Assembly (NCBI RefSeq): GCF_018131225.1
Contig: NZ_JAFCMM010000001.1
Coordinates: forward strand, 1,488,001 to 1,552,000
Length of the DNA stretch: 64,000 nucleotides
DNA from: Bradyrhizobium sp. U87765 SZCCT0048
GTDB lineage: Bacteria > Pseudomonadota > Alphaproteobacteria > Rhizobiales > Xanthobacteraceae
Reading direction: 5' to 3'
Shown here: positions 37,738 through 45,085 of the stretch, in pieces
Numbering within the stretch: position 1 is the stretch's first letter
How the letters are laid out: each line of letters opens with the position of its first letter
The notes under the pieces: model-generated
Databases searched by the model: none
What the model was told of the DNA's origin: nothing
What the model saw: the letters and a program-made list of their open reading frames with translations, nothing else
Made by a program: the position numbers and the translations under genes

Positions 37738-38098
37738 ACCATCCCTCCAGAATTGTTCTCGTCCCCGATGGATTTCCTGGGTGACGCTGCGGACACGACG
37801 GCAGGACGCTGGGCGCGCCCGGTCATGATGCTGAGCGTCATGACGACATGATATTTTAAGCTTGAAGACTTGCACCAACCACGGAAGGCGTCAATCGCGA
37901 TTTCGTGACCGTGACACCGAGGCCGTGCGACAACATGCGCCCGTTCGGGACCATGCGGCGCAGCACGCAAGAAAATCGGAATGCCGGCTTGCGGCCTCCA
38001 TCCCGGGCCTGCATCATCCCGCCCGCCGCGCCGGCGCGCGATGCGACGGCCGTGCGCGAGCCACCAGCAACAAGACCAGGACAGAGAGAGACACGCAC
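37738..38098. other. Divergent intergenic region with an inverted repeat
   Basis: 361 bp between the binding protein (minus) and the M20 peptidase (plus). Perfect 7-bp arms GTCATGA (37822-37828) and TCATGAC (37838-37844), 9 bases apart, form a candidate operator, followed by an A/T-rich patch ATATTTTAAG (37851-37860). I see no glycine-riboswitch signature here, although the two neighbouring transcription units downstream have one. Confidence 0.5.
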
Positions 38099-39232
38099 GT
38101 GATCAATCCGGCCCAGCTTCCGTTCGACGCCGACACCATGTTGCAGGGCCTGCGCCCCTGGGTGGAATGCGAGAGTCCGACCTGGGACGCGGCAGCCGTC
38201 AACCGCATGCTCGACCTTGCGGCCCGCGACCTTGCGGTGGCTGGCGCCGAGATCGAACGCATCGCGGGCCGCAACGGCTTCGGCGGCTGCGTGCGTGCCC
38301 GCTTCCCGCATCCGCGGCGCGACACTCCCGGCATTCTGATCGCCGGCCACCTCGATACCGTGCACCCCGTCGGCACCCTCGCCAAATTGCCGTGGCGCCG
38401 TGACGGCAACAAGTGCTACGGCCCGGGCATCTTCGACATGAAGGGCGGCAACTACCTGTCGCTGGAAGCGATCCGCCAGTTGCAGCGGGCCGCGATCGCA
38501 ACGCCCCTTCCCGTCACCTTCCTGTTCACGCCCGACGAGGAGGTCGGCACGCCATCGACCCGCGACCTGATCGAGGCCGAGGCGGCGCGCAGCAAATATG
38601 TCCTGGTCCCCGAGCCGGGGCGCGGAAAGAACGGCGTCGTGTCCGGCCGCTACGCCATCGCGCGCTTCAATCTCGAAGCGAAGGGCCGCCCCAGCCATGC
38701 CGGCGCCACCCTCGCCGCGGGCCGCTCGGCGATCCGCGAGATGGCGCGCAAGGTCATCGAGATCGACGGCATGACATCCGACGACTGCACGTTCAGCGTC
38801 GGCATCGTCCATGGCGGACAGTGGGTGAACTGCGTGCCGTCGCTATGCACCGGCGAAGCGCTGAGCATGGCCAAGCGTCAGGCCGATCTCGACCGCGGCG
38901 TCGAGCGCATGCTGGCGCTGTCCGGCACGGCGAGCGACGTCACCTTCACGGTGACGCGCGGCGTCACGCGGCCGGTGTGGGAGCCGAACGAAAAGACCCT
39001 GGCGCTGTTCGAGACCGCACGCGGGATCGGCCGCACGCTCGGTCTCGATCTCACCCATGGCAGTGTCGGCGGTGGCTCCGACGGCAACTTCACCGGCGCG
39101 ATGGGCATCGCGACGCTCGATGGCCTCGGCGTGTGTGGCGACGGCGCCCACACGCTGGAAGAGCACATCGAGATCGACAGCCTGGTCACGCGCGGCCGTT
39201 TGATGGCGGGGCTGCTCGCGACACTCGACTGA
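38099..39232 (+). CDS. M20 family metallopeptidase (glutamate carboxypeptidase-like)
   Basis: 377 residues from a GTG at 38099. The di-zinc ligands are recognisable: His in AGHLDTVHP, bridging Asp in IFDMKGG, Glu pair in TPDEEVG, and later His in CGDGAHTLEEH. The inserted dimerisation domain (YAIARFNLEAKGRPSHAGATLAAG) is typical of CPG2/ArgE-like enzymes. It has no signal peptide, so it acts in the cytosol, probably hydrolysing N-acyl amino acids or dipeptides delivered by the importer. It lies between the two paralogous binding-protein genes; the glycine-riboswitch promoter module starts 45 bases after its stop. Confidence 0.88.
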   Translation: MINPAQLPFDADTMLQGLRPWVECESPTWDAAAVNRMLDLAARDLAVAGAEIERIAGRNGFGGCVRARFPHPRRDTPGILIAGHLDTVHPVGTLAKLPWRRDGNKCYGPGIFDMKGGNYLSLEAIRQLQRAAIATPLPVTFLFTPDEEVGTPSTRDLIEAEAARSKYVLVPEPGRGKNGVVSGRYAIARFNLEAKGRPSHAGATLAAGRSAIREMARKVIEIDGMTSDDCTFSVGIVHGGQWVNCVPSLCTGEALSMAKRQADLDRGVERMLALSGTASDVTFTVTRGVTRPVWEPNEKTLALFETARGIGRTLGLDLTHGSVGGGSDGNFTGAMGIATLDGLGVCGDGAHTLEEHIEIDSLVTRGRLMAGLLATLD

Positions 39233-39276
39233 CACGAACGCACAACGCGCGGGCATTCGCTGATCGAAATTTGGCC

Positions 39277-39305
39277 TTGTTCACCAGCAGGGCCATCCCT
39301 AACCT
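39277..39305 (+). promoter_or_regulatory. Sigma-70-like promoter ahead of glycine riboswitch 1
   Basis: TTGTTC (39277-39282) and TAACCT (39300-39305) with a 17-base spacer. The predicted start is about 15 bases ahead of the first aptamer. The counterpart at 41470-41498 has the same spacing, which supports both. Confidence 0.55.
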
Positions 39306-39326
39306 TTGATCGTCCGATATGACGAT

Positions 39327-39520
39327 GCGGGAGAGACCGACGCGAATGCCTGCATTCGCTTCGGCGCCGACGGAGCAACCGCCCCGGAAACTCTCAGGCA
39401 CCAGGACCGTGTCGTCAGGACGATCTGGAGAGAGGCGCCGCACCGACGGCGTCCACCGAAGGGGATATCCGTCGCAGAATGCGGGCGGATCAAGCTCTCA
39501 GGTACCGTGACAGATGGGGC
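39327..39520 (+). promoter_or_regulatory. Tandem glycine riboswitch 1
   Basis: Two aptamers in series. The first (39327 to about 39424) opens GCGGGAGAGA and contains GCGCCGACGGAGCAA, then AAACTCTCAGGC and AGGACCGTG. The second (about 39425-39520) opens CTGGAGAGAGG and contains CACCGAAGGGGATATCC, then AAGCTCTCAGGTACCGTGACAGATGGGG split here by its CTCTCAGG core. These are the conserved cores of the gcvT-type glycine element. A hairpin CACCGG/CCGGTG (39526-39542) follows at once. It lies 185 bases before the start codon of the family-5 binding protein at 39706, an unusual target compared with gcv genes. Confidence 0.9.
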
Positions 39521-39602
39521 GCTTGCACCGGGTCCGCCGGTGGATTGGCGACTCCAACGCACGGGGAGCTCTGACATCACCATGCACTGTCACGCGCTCA
39601 CG

Positions 39603-39621
39603 GCGCCGGCCCTGCCGGCGC
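39603..39621 (+). other. G/C-rich hairpin in the leader of binding protein B
   Basis: Perfect arms GCGCCGGC (39603-39610) and GCCGGCGC (39614-39621) with a 3-base loop, between riboswitch 1 and the start codon at 39706. There is no U-tract, so it is not a standard terminator; it could stabilise the leader or take part in switching. Confidence 0.4.
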
Positions 39622-39705
39622 ATCGCCTGCCCGCGCGCGTTCGCCACATCCTCCGTCATGACCCGGATCACGCCTGCACCGCGTCAAACCATCAGAGGAG
39701 ATGTG

Positions 39706-41331
39706 ATGTCGTTCTTGTTGCGAAAGGGACTGTCGTCCGCTGCCATCGGCGTCGGACGAAAGCTGCTGCTGACGACCGCGTTGGCCCTGCCGATACTGGC
39801 CTCGCCGATCGTGGCACAGGCCAAGACCATTCGGGCGGTGATGCACTCCGACCTGCGCGTCATCGATCCCATCATCACCACGGCCTACATCACCCGTGAC
39901 CATGGCTACATGGTCTACGACACGTTGCTGGCGATCGACGCCGACTTCAGGATCCGCCCGCAAATGGCCGACTGGAAGGTGTCCGACGACAAGCTGATCT
40001 ATACCTTCACCCTGCGCGACGGTCTGAAATGGCACGACGGCACGCCGGTGACGGCAGAAGACTGCGTCGCCTCGCTCAAACGCTGGGGCGCCCGCGACGG
40101 CATGGGCCAGAAGCTGATGGAGTTCACCGCCAGCATCGAGGCGACCGATGCCAGAACCATCACGCTGAAATTGCGGGAACCGTACGGCCTCGTCCTCGAC
40201 GCCATCGCCAAGCCCTCCTCCGCCGTCCCCTTCATGATGCCGAAACGGCTCGCCGAAACACCACCGGACAAAGCGATTCCCGAGCAGATCGGCTCCGGCC
40301 CGTTCAAATTCGTGCAGGCCGACTTCCAGCCAGGGGTGCGCGCGGTTTACGAGAAGAACAAGGACTACGTGCCACGCTCCGAACCGCCGAGTTGGCTCGC
40401 TGGCGGCAAGGTGGTCAAGGTCGACCGCGTCGAATGGATCACCATGCCCGATCCACAGACCGCGACCAACGCGCTGCAATCCGGCGACATCGACTTCATC
40501 GAGGCGCCGCAGGCCGACATTCTGCCCGTGCTCGAAGCAGACAAGGACCTGAAGCTGCGCATTCTCAACAGTCTCGGATACCAGACACTCGGCCGGATGA
40601 ATTTCCTCTATCCGCCGTTCGACAACATCAAGGTGCGCCGCGCCGCACTGCTGGCGCTCAACCAGAAGGATGTGCTCGACGCACTGATCGGCAACCCGAA
40701 GTACTACAAAATCTGCGGCGCGATCTTCGGTTGCGATACGCCGCTGGCGACACAGGTCGGATCGGAGACACTGGTCAGGGGCAACGGCATGGAGGCGGCC
40801 AGGAAGCTGCTTGCCGAATCCGGCTACGACGGCACGCCGGTGGTGTTGCTGGCGCCTGGCGACGTCTATGCCCTGAAAGCTCAGCCGATCGTCGCCGCGC
40901 AGTTGCTCCGCGCGGCAGGCTTCAAGGTCAACGTCGTCGCCACTGACTGGCAGACCGTGGTGACGTTGCGCGCGAGCCAGAAGCCGCCGAAAGACGGCGG
41001 CTGGAATCTGTTCTTCACCAACTGGGTGGGCGCCGACATCCTCAATCCCATTGCCCATGTCACGCTGAACGGCAAAGGCAGAAGCGGTGGCTGGTTCGGC
41101 TGGCCTGATGACCCGAAGATGGAAGAACTGCGCGACGCGTTCGTTCGCGCCACGACTCTCGACGAACAGAAGGCCATCGCCACAGCGATTCAGCAGCGCA
41201 ACTTCGACCAGGTCACCTACATTCCGCTGGGACAGTTCTCGGTGCCCAGCGTGTGGCGCAACGACCTGACCGGCGTGCTCGATGGTCCGGCAACGCCGGT
41301 ATTCTGGAATATCGACAAGATTGCCGACTGA
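39706..41331 (+). CDS. ABC transporter substrate-binding protein, family 5 (peptide/opine), paralogue B
   Basis: 541 residues from the ATG at 39706 with AGAGGAG upstream. A signal peptide (LLLTTALALPILASPIVAQAK, cleavage about residue 40) directs it to the periplasm. Nearly every block is shared with the protein at 36124-37737 (HSDLRVIDPIITTAY, GLKWHDGTPVTAEDCVAS, PATPVFWNID), so the two genes arose by duplication. Its leader contains a tandem glycine riboswitch, which implies regulation by free glycine. It is followed by a strong terminator at 41365-41396, so it is a single-gene transcript. It most likely feeds the permease/ATPase set at 43260-46728 with glycine-containing peptides or similar. 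Confidence 0.92.
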   Translation: MSFLLRKGLSSAAIGVGRKLLLTTALALPILASPIVAQAKTIRAVMHSDLRVIDPIITTAYITRDHGYMVYDTLLAIDADFRIRPQMADWKVSDDKLIYTFTLRDGLKWHDGTPVTAEDCVASLKRWGARDGMGQKLMEFTASIEATDARTITLKLREPYGLVLDAIAKPSSAVPFMMPKRLAETPPDKAIPEQIGSGPFKFVQADFQPGVRAVYEKNKDYVPRSEPPSWLAGGKVVKVDRVEWITMPDPQTATNALQSGDIDFIEAPQADILPVLEADKDLKLRILNSLGYQTLGRMNFLYPPFDNIKVRRAALLALNQKDVLDALIGNPKYYKICGAIFGCDTPLATQVGSETLVRGNGMEAARKLLAESGYDGTPVVLLAPGDVYALKAQPIVAAQLLRAAGFKVNVVATDWQTVVTLRASQKPPKDGGWNLFFTNWVGADILNPIAHVTLNGKGRSGGWFGWPDDPKMEELRDAFVRATTLDEQKAIATAIQQRNFDQVTYIPLGQFSVPSVWRNDLTGVLDGPATPVFWNIDKIAD

Positions 41332-41364
41332 AGACGCAGTCATCACCGACCACACGCCGCCATG

Positions 41365-41396
41365 GCGGGATGAGAGCAATCTCATCCCGCTTTTTC
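41365..41396 (+). terminator. Rho-independent terminator after binding protein B
   Basis: An 11-bp perfect stem GCGGGATGAGA (41365-41375) and TCTCATCCCGC (41380-41390), tetraloop GCAA, followed by TTTTT. It lies 33 bases past the stop codon. Confidence 0.92.
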
Positions 41397-41469
41397 GTCG
41401 GCGTAACAGCATCTTCACTGCAGGCACCGCATTGCACAACGCAACGGCAGTGTGGATCGAAATTTAGCC

Positions 41470-41498
41470 TTGCCCAATCTGAAGGCCCATCCTAGGGT
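41470..41498 (+). promoter_or_regulatory. Sigma-70-like promoter ahead of glycine riboswitch 2
   Basis: TTGCCC (41470-41475) and TAGGGT (41493-41498) with a 17-base spacer, matching the position and geometry of the promoter of the first module. Confidence 0.5.
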
Positions 41499-41518
41499 TT
41501 GGGCGTCCATATGATGTT

Positions 41519-41723
41519 GCGGGAGAGATCGACGCGAGTGCGCAAGCATTCGTTTCGGCGCCGACGGAGCAACCGCCCCGGAAACTCTCAGGCCGAAGGA
41601 CCGTGACGTCAGGACAATCTGGAGAGAGATGCCATCACGACCGATGGCATCCACCGAAGGGGATATCCGTCTTGCGCCTCGGCGCGGATGGATGAAGCTC
41701 TCAGGTACCGTGACAGATGGGGC
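41519..41723 (+). promoter_or_regulatory. Tandem glycine riboswitch 2
   Basis: Two aptamers. The first (41519 to about 41619) has GGGAGAGA, GCGCCGACGGAGCAA, GGAAACTCTCAGGC and GAAGGACCGTG. The second (about 41620-41723) has TGGAGAGAGA, CACCGAAGGGGATATCC, GAAGCTCTCAGG and GTGACAGATGGGG. A hairpin CACCGG/CCGGTG with loop TTTTGG (41729-41746) follows. The start codon of the FAD oxidoreductase is 62 bases past the last aptamer. It should sense glycine and control the FAD enzyme and possibly the Dpp-like operon behind it. Confidence 0.9.
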
Positions 41724-41784
41724 GCATGCACCGGTTTTGGCCGGTGACAACGCGACTCAAGTCACAGGAGCCTGAAGACTTATC

Positions 41785-43200
41785 ATGCCACATCTTGCAG
41801 TAATCGGCGCCGGCATCACCGGCGTGACGACGGCCTATGCCCTCTTGAAGCGTGGGCACGACGTGACGGTGATCGACCGTCATCGCTATGCCGCCATGGA
41901 CACTTCGTTTGCCAATGGCGGCCAGCTGTCGGCCAGCAACGCCGAGGTCTGGAACAGCGCCGCGACCATGCTCAAGGGCCTGCGCTGGATGTTTCGGAAC
42001 GACGCGCCGTTGCTGATGAATCCATCACCGAGCTGGCACAAGTATTCGTGGCTGGCGGAATTCGCCCGCGCCACCACGAACTACCGCGACAACACCATCA
42101 CCACCGCGCGCCTCGCCATCGCGGCGCGACAGCATCTGTTCGCGATGGCCGAGCAGGAGAATATCGCCTTCGACCTCGAGAAACGCGGCATCCTGCACAT
42201 CTATCACGACAAGGCCAACTTCGAGGCCGGCCTGCGCGTCAACGCGCTGCTCACCGAGGGCGGCCTCGACCGCCGTGCAGTGACACCGGACGAAATCCGC
42301 AGCATCGAGCCGGCCCTGCAGCGCAGCTACCATGGCGGCTTCTACACGCCGTCGGATTCTACCGGCGACATCCACAAATTCACCCGCGGCCTTGCGAAGG
42401 CATGCATCCGCCATGGCGCCCGCTTCATCCACCAGGCAGAGGTCGAGGCGATCTCGACCGATGGCAGCGCCTTCGACATCAACTGGCGCGGGTCCATGGC
42501 GGATGGCGCCACCATGCCGCAGCAGTTGCGCGTCGACGGCATCGTGGTCTGTGCCGGCGTCGGCAGCCGACACATCGCCGCCCAGCTCGGCGATCGCATC
42601 AACGTCTATCCGGTCAAGGGCTACTCGATCACGGTGCATCTCGACGACGCCCCGAGCCGCAGTGCCGCGCCGTATGTCAGCCTGCTCGACGAAACTGCCA
42701 AGATCGTCACCAGCCGGCTCGGCGCCGACCGCTTCCGTGTCGCCGGCACCGCGGAGTTCAACGGCTTCAACCGCGATATCCGCGCCGATCGCATCCGCCC
42801 TCTCACCGACTGGGTCGAGCGCAATTTCCCGGCCGTAGAAACCGCGCGGGTGACGCCCTGGGCCGGCCTGCGCCCGATGATGCCGGACATGATGCCGGTG
42901 GTGCGCGGCGGAACCCGCGCCGGCGTGTTCTACAACACCGGCCACGGCCATCTCGGGTGGACATTGTCCGCAGCCACCGCCGAGGCGACGGCCCTTGCGA
43001 TCGATGCGTGGCGGCCGGCAGGCCGCCGCCAGACGCCGTTCGCCGCGCGGTCCGGGGCGAAGTTGTCCACGGCCTCCGAGCCGTGGGCTCCAGCCCTTGC
43101 CCCCCTGCCGGGCTTGGCACACAATTTACCCGCCGGCGCGGACAAGCCTCTGTCCACGCCAGTCACGACCGCCGAAGAGCGAAGCGAGCGCCGAGCATGA
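41785..43200 (+). CDS. FAD-dependent D-amino acid dehydrogenase (DadA-like)
   Basis: 471 residues. The N-terminal dinucleotide motif VIGAGITGVTTAYALLKRGHDVTVID binds FAD. NGGQLSASNAEVW and the C-terminal TPWAGLRPMMPDMMPVVRGG with NTGHGHLGWTLS are typical of DadA. It oxidises D- or small neutral amino acids to keto acids, feeding electrons to the membrane chain. The leader has a tandem glycine riboswitch, so glycine or a glycine-containing metabolite is a plausible substrate. After the DadA core ends near residue 415 there is an extra tail of about 50 residues, rich in Pro, Ala and Arg, not seen in usual family members. AGGAG precedes the ATG. Confidence 0.9.
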   Translation: MPHLAVIGAGITGVTTAYALLKRGHDVTVIDRHRYAAMDTSFANGGQLSASNAEVWNSAATMLKGLRWMFRNDAPLLMNPSPSWHKYSWLAEFARATTNYRDNTITTARLAIAARQHLFAMAEQENIAFDLEKRGILHIYHDKANFEAGLRVNALLTEGGLDRRAVTPDEIRSIEPALQRSYHGGFYTPSDSTGDIHKFTRGLAKACIRHGARFIHQAEVEAISTDGSAFDINWRGSMADGATMPQQLRVDGIVVCAGVGSRHIAAQLGDRINVYPVKGYSITVHLDDAPSRSAAPYVSLLDETAKIVTSRLGADRFRVAGTAEFNGFNRDIRADRIRPLTDWVERNFPAVETARVTPWAGLRPMMPDMMPVVRGGTRAGVFYNTGHGHLGWTLSAATAEATALAIDAWRPAGRRQTPFAARSGAKLSTASEPWAPALAPLPGLAHNLPAGADKPLSTPVTTAEERSERRA

Positions 43201-43259
43201 ACACCACGCGTCACCACCCCGAGGAAAAACCCAAATCTTGGGATCACGGGAGATAGCAC

Positions 43260-44201
43260 ATGGCGGGGTACCTGATCCGGCGCGTACTCGCCTCCATCCC
43301 GGTGATGGGGGTCGTTGCACTTTTCGTGTTCCTGCTGCTGCGGCTGACGCCAGGCGATCCGGCCGCGATCATCGCCGGCGACACGGCCACCCCTGAACAG
43401 CTCGAGCGCATCCGCACGTCTCTCGGGCTCAACGAGCCACTGGTGACGCAGTTCGTCACCTGGCTCGGCAAGATCCTGCACGGCGACCTCGGCGTGTCGC
43501 TGATCTCCAACGTACCGGTGCTGACCATGATCGGCCAGCGCCTTGAGCCGACCATCAGCATCGCGCTCACCACCATGGTGGTCGCGGTCGTGGTGGCCGT
43601 TCCCCTCGGCGTTATCGCCGCGTGGAAGCAAGGCACCTGGATCGACCGCTGCGTCATGGGGCTGTCGGTGCTCGGCTTCTCGGTGCCGGTGTTTGTCATC
43701 GGTTACGTGCTTGTGCAGGTCTTCGCGATCGACCTGCGCTGGCTGCCAGTGCAGGGCTTTCGCAGCATTACAAAAGGGGTGGTGCCGTTCTTCGAGCGTG
43801 CGCTGCTGCCGACACTCGCTCTCTCCTTCATCTATGTCGCGCTGATCGCCCGCATGACCCGCGCCTCGATGCTCGACGTGCTCGGCGAGGACTTTGTCCG
43901 CACCGCCCGCGCCAAGGGCATCGCCGAACGCCATGTGCTGATCAGGCACGCGCTGCGCAATGCCGCCGTCCCGGTCATCACCGTGATCGGCACCGGCTTC
44001 GGCCTGCTGATTTCCGGCGTGGTCGTCACCGAAAGCGTCTTCAACCTGCCGGGCATCGGACGGTTGACGGTCGATGCGGTGCTCGCCCGCGACTATCCGG
44101 TGATCCAGGGCGTGATCCTCCTCACCAGTGCGCTGTATGTGGGGATCAATCTCCTCATCGACGTCGCCTATACCTTCCTCGATCCGCGGATCCGCTACTG
44201 A
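43260..44201 (+). CDS. ABC transporter permease, DppB/OppB-like
   Basis: 313 residues with six transmembrane helices. The N-terminal helix MAGYLIRRVLASIPVMGVVALFVFLLLRLTPGDPA is the DppB hallmark (RLTPGDPA motif), and the EAA loop is DFVRTARAKGIAERHVLIRHALRNA. It pairs with the DppC-like permease, whose ATG overlaps its stop (TGATG). It forms the first subunit of the only complete family-5 importer in the window, so it must serve one or both binding proteins upstream. Confidence 0.93.
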   Translation: MAGYLIRRVLASIPVMGVVALFVFLLLRLTPGDPAAIIAGDTATPEQLERIRTSLGLNEPLVTQFVTWLGKILHGDLGVSLISNVPVLTMIGQRLEPTISIALTTMVVAVVVAVPLGVIAAWKQGTWIDRCVMGLSVLGFSVPVFVIGYVLVQVFAIDLRWLPVQGFRSITKGVVPFFERALLPTLALSFIYVALIARMTRASMLDVLGEDFVRTARAKGIAERHVLIRHALRNAAVPVITVIGTGFGLLISGVVVTESVFNLPGIGRLTVDAVLARDYPVIQGVILLTSALYVGINLLIDVAYTFLDPRIRY

Positions 44202-45085
44202 TGAGCGTCGAACCCTTCATGGACTCCGCCCTCAGGGCTCCGGCCGGCTCGCGGCTCAAATTCCTCGCCTCGGGCCCGATCGTCACCCTCGCCACGATCT
44301 GCCTCGCGCTGGTGGTGGCTTCCGCGCTGTTCGCGCCTTGGCTCGCGCCACATGATCCGCTGCAGCTCGCGCCAGCCCTGCGGCTCAAGCCGCCGAGCGC
44401 CGAATTTCCGCTCGGCACCGACGCCTACGGCCGCGACCTGTTGTCCCGCATCCTCTACGGCGGCCGCATCTCGCTGCTCATCGGCATCGGCGCGGCCGCC
44501 GTCAGCGTGGTGATCGGCCTCGCCATCGGCCTCGTCTCCGGCTTCTTTCGCTGGATCGATGCGGTGGTGATGCGTGTCATGGATGGCCTGATGGCGATCC
44601 CCGGCATCCTGCTTGCCATCGCGGTGATCTCGCTGTCGGGCGCCAGCCTCAAAACGGTGCTGATCGCGATCGTCATTCCCGAGGTCCCTCGTGTCGTCCG
44701 GCTGGTGCGCTCGGTGGTGCTGACCGCGCGCGAAGAGCCCTACGTGGAAGCGGCGATCGCTATCGGCTCCAGTCTGCCGAAGATCCTGTGGCGGCATCTG
44801 ATGCCCAATACCATCGCGCCGCTGATCGTCCAGGGCACCTACATCTGCGCCTCGGCGATCCTCACCGAAGCGATCCTGTCGTTCCTCGGCGCCGGCATCA
44901 GCCCGGAAACACCGACCTGGGGCAACATCATGGCCGAAGGCCGCGCCGTATTCCAGATCAAGCCGTCGCTGATCTTCTGGCCTGGCCTGCTGCTTTCGAT
45001 CACCATCCTGTCGATCAACCTGATCGGCGATGCGACGCGCGACGCGCTCGATCCGCGCATGAAACAGCGGGAGGGCGGACGATGA
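44201..45085 (+). CDS. ABC transporter permease, DppC/OppC-like
   Basis: 294 residues. After a first helix (IVTLATICLALVVASALFAPWLAPHDP) comes the conserved FPLGTDAYGRDLLSRILYGGRISLLIG block of DppC proteins. The ATPase-contact loop is EEPYVEAAIAIGSSLPKILWRHLMPNT, and SFLGAGISPETPTWGNI is present near the end. Stop and start codons overlap on both sides (with the DppB-like gene and the ATPase gene), so all three are translated as one unit. Confidence 0.93.
   Translation: MSVEPFMDSALRAPAGSRLKFLASGPIVTLATICLALVVASALFAPWLAPHDPLQLAPALRLKPPSAEFPLGTDAYGRDLLSRILYGGRISLLIGIGAAAVSVVIGLAIGLVSGFFRWIDAVVMRVMDGLMAIPGILLAIAVISLSGASLKTVLIAIVIPEVPRVVRLVRSVVLTAREEPYVEAAIAIGSSLPKILWRHLMPNTIAPLIVQGTYICASAILTEAILSFLGAGISPETPTWGNIMAEGRAVFQIKPSLIFWPGLLLSITILSINLIGDATRDALDPRMKQREGGR

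Larger units (their letters stand above)
39262..39542 (+). repeat. Duplicated promoter-riboswitch module, copy 1 (copy 2 at 41455-41746)
   Basis: The stretch from GATCGAAATTT through the promoter, both aptamers and the CACCGG/CCGGTG hairpin is repeated about 2.2 kb downstream with the same order and nearly the same spacing. Divergence is concentrated in aptamer loop stems, with compensating changes. Confidence 0.8.

Noticed and set aside
37738..38098. A third glycine riboswitch ahead of binding protein A
   Set aside because: None of the aptamer cores (CTCTCAGG, CCGAAGGGG) occur here, on either strand.
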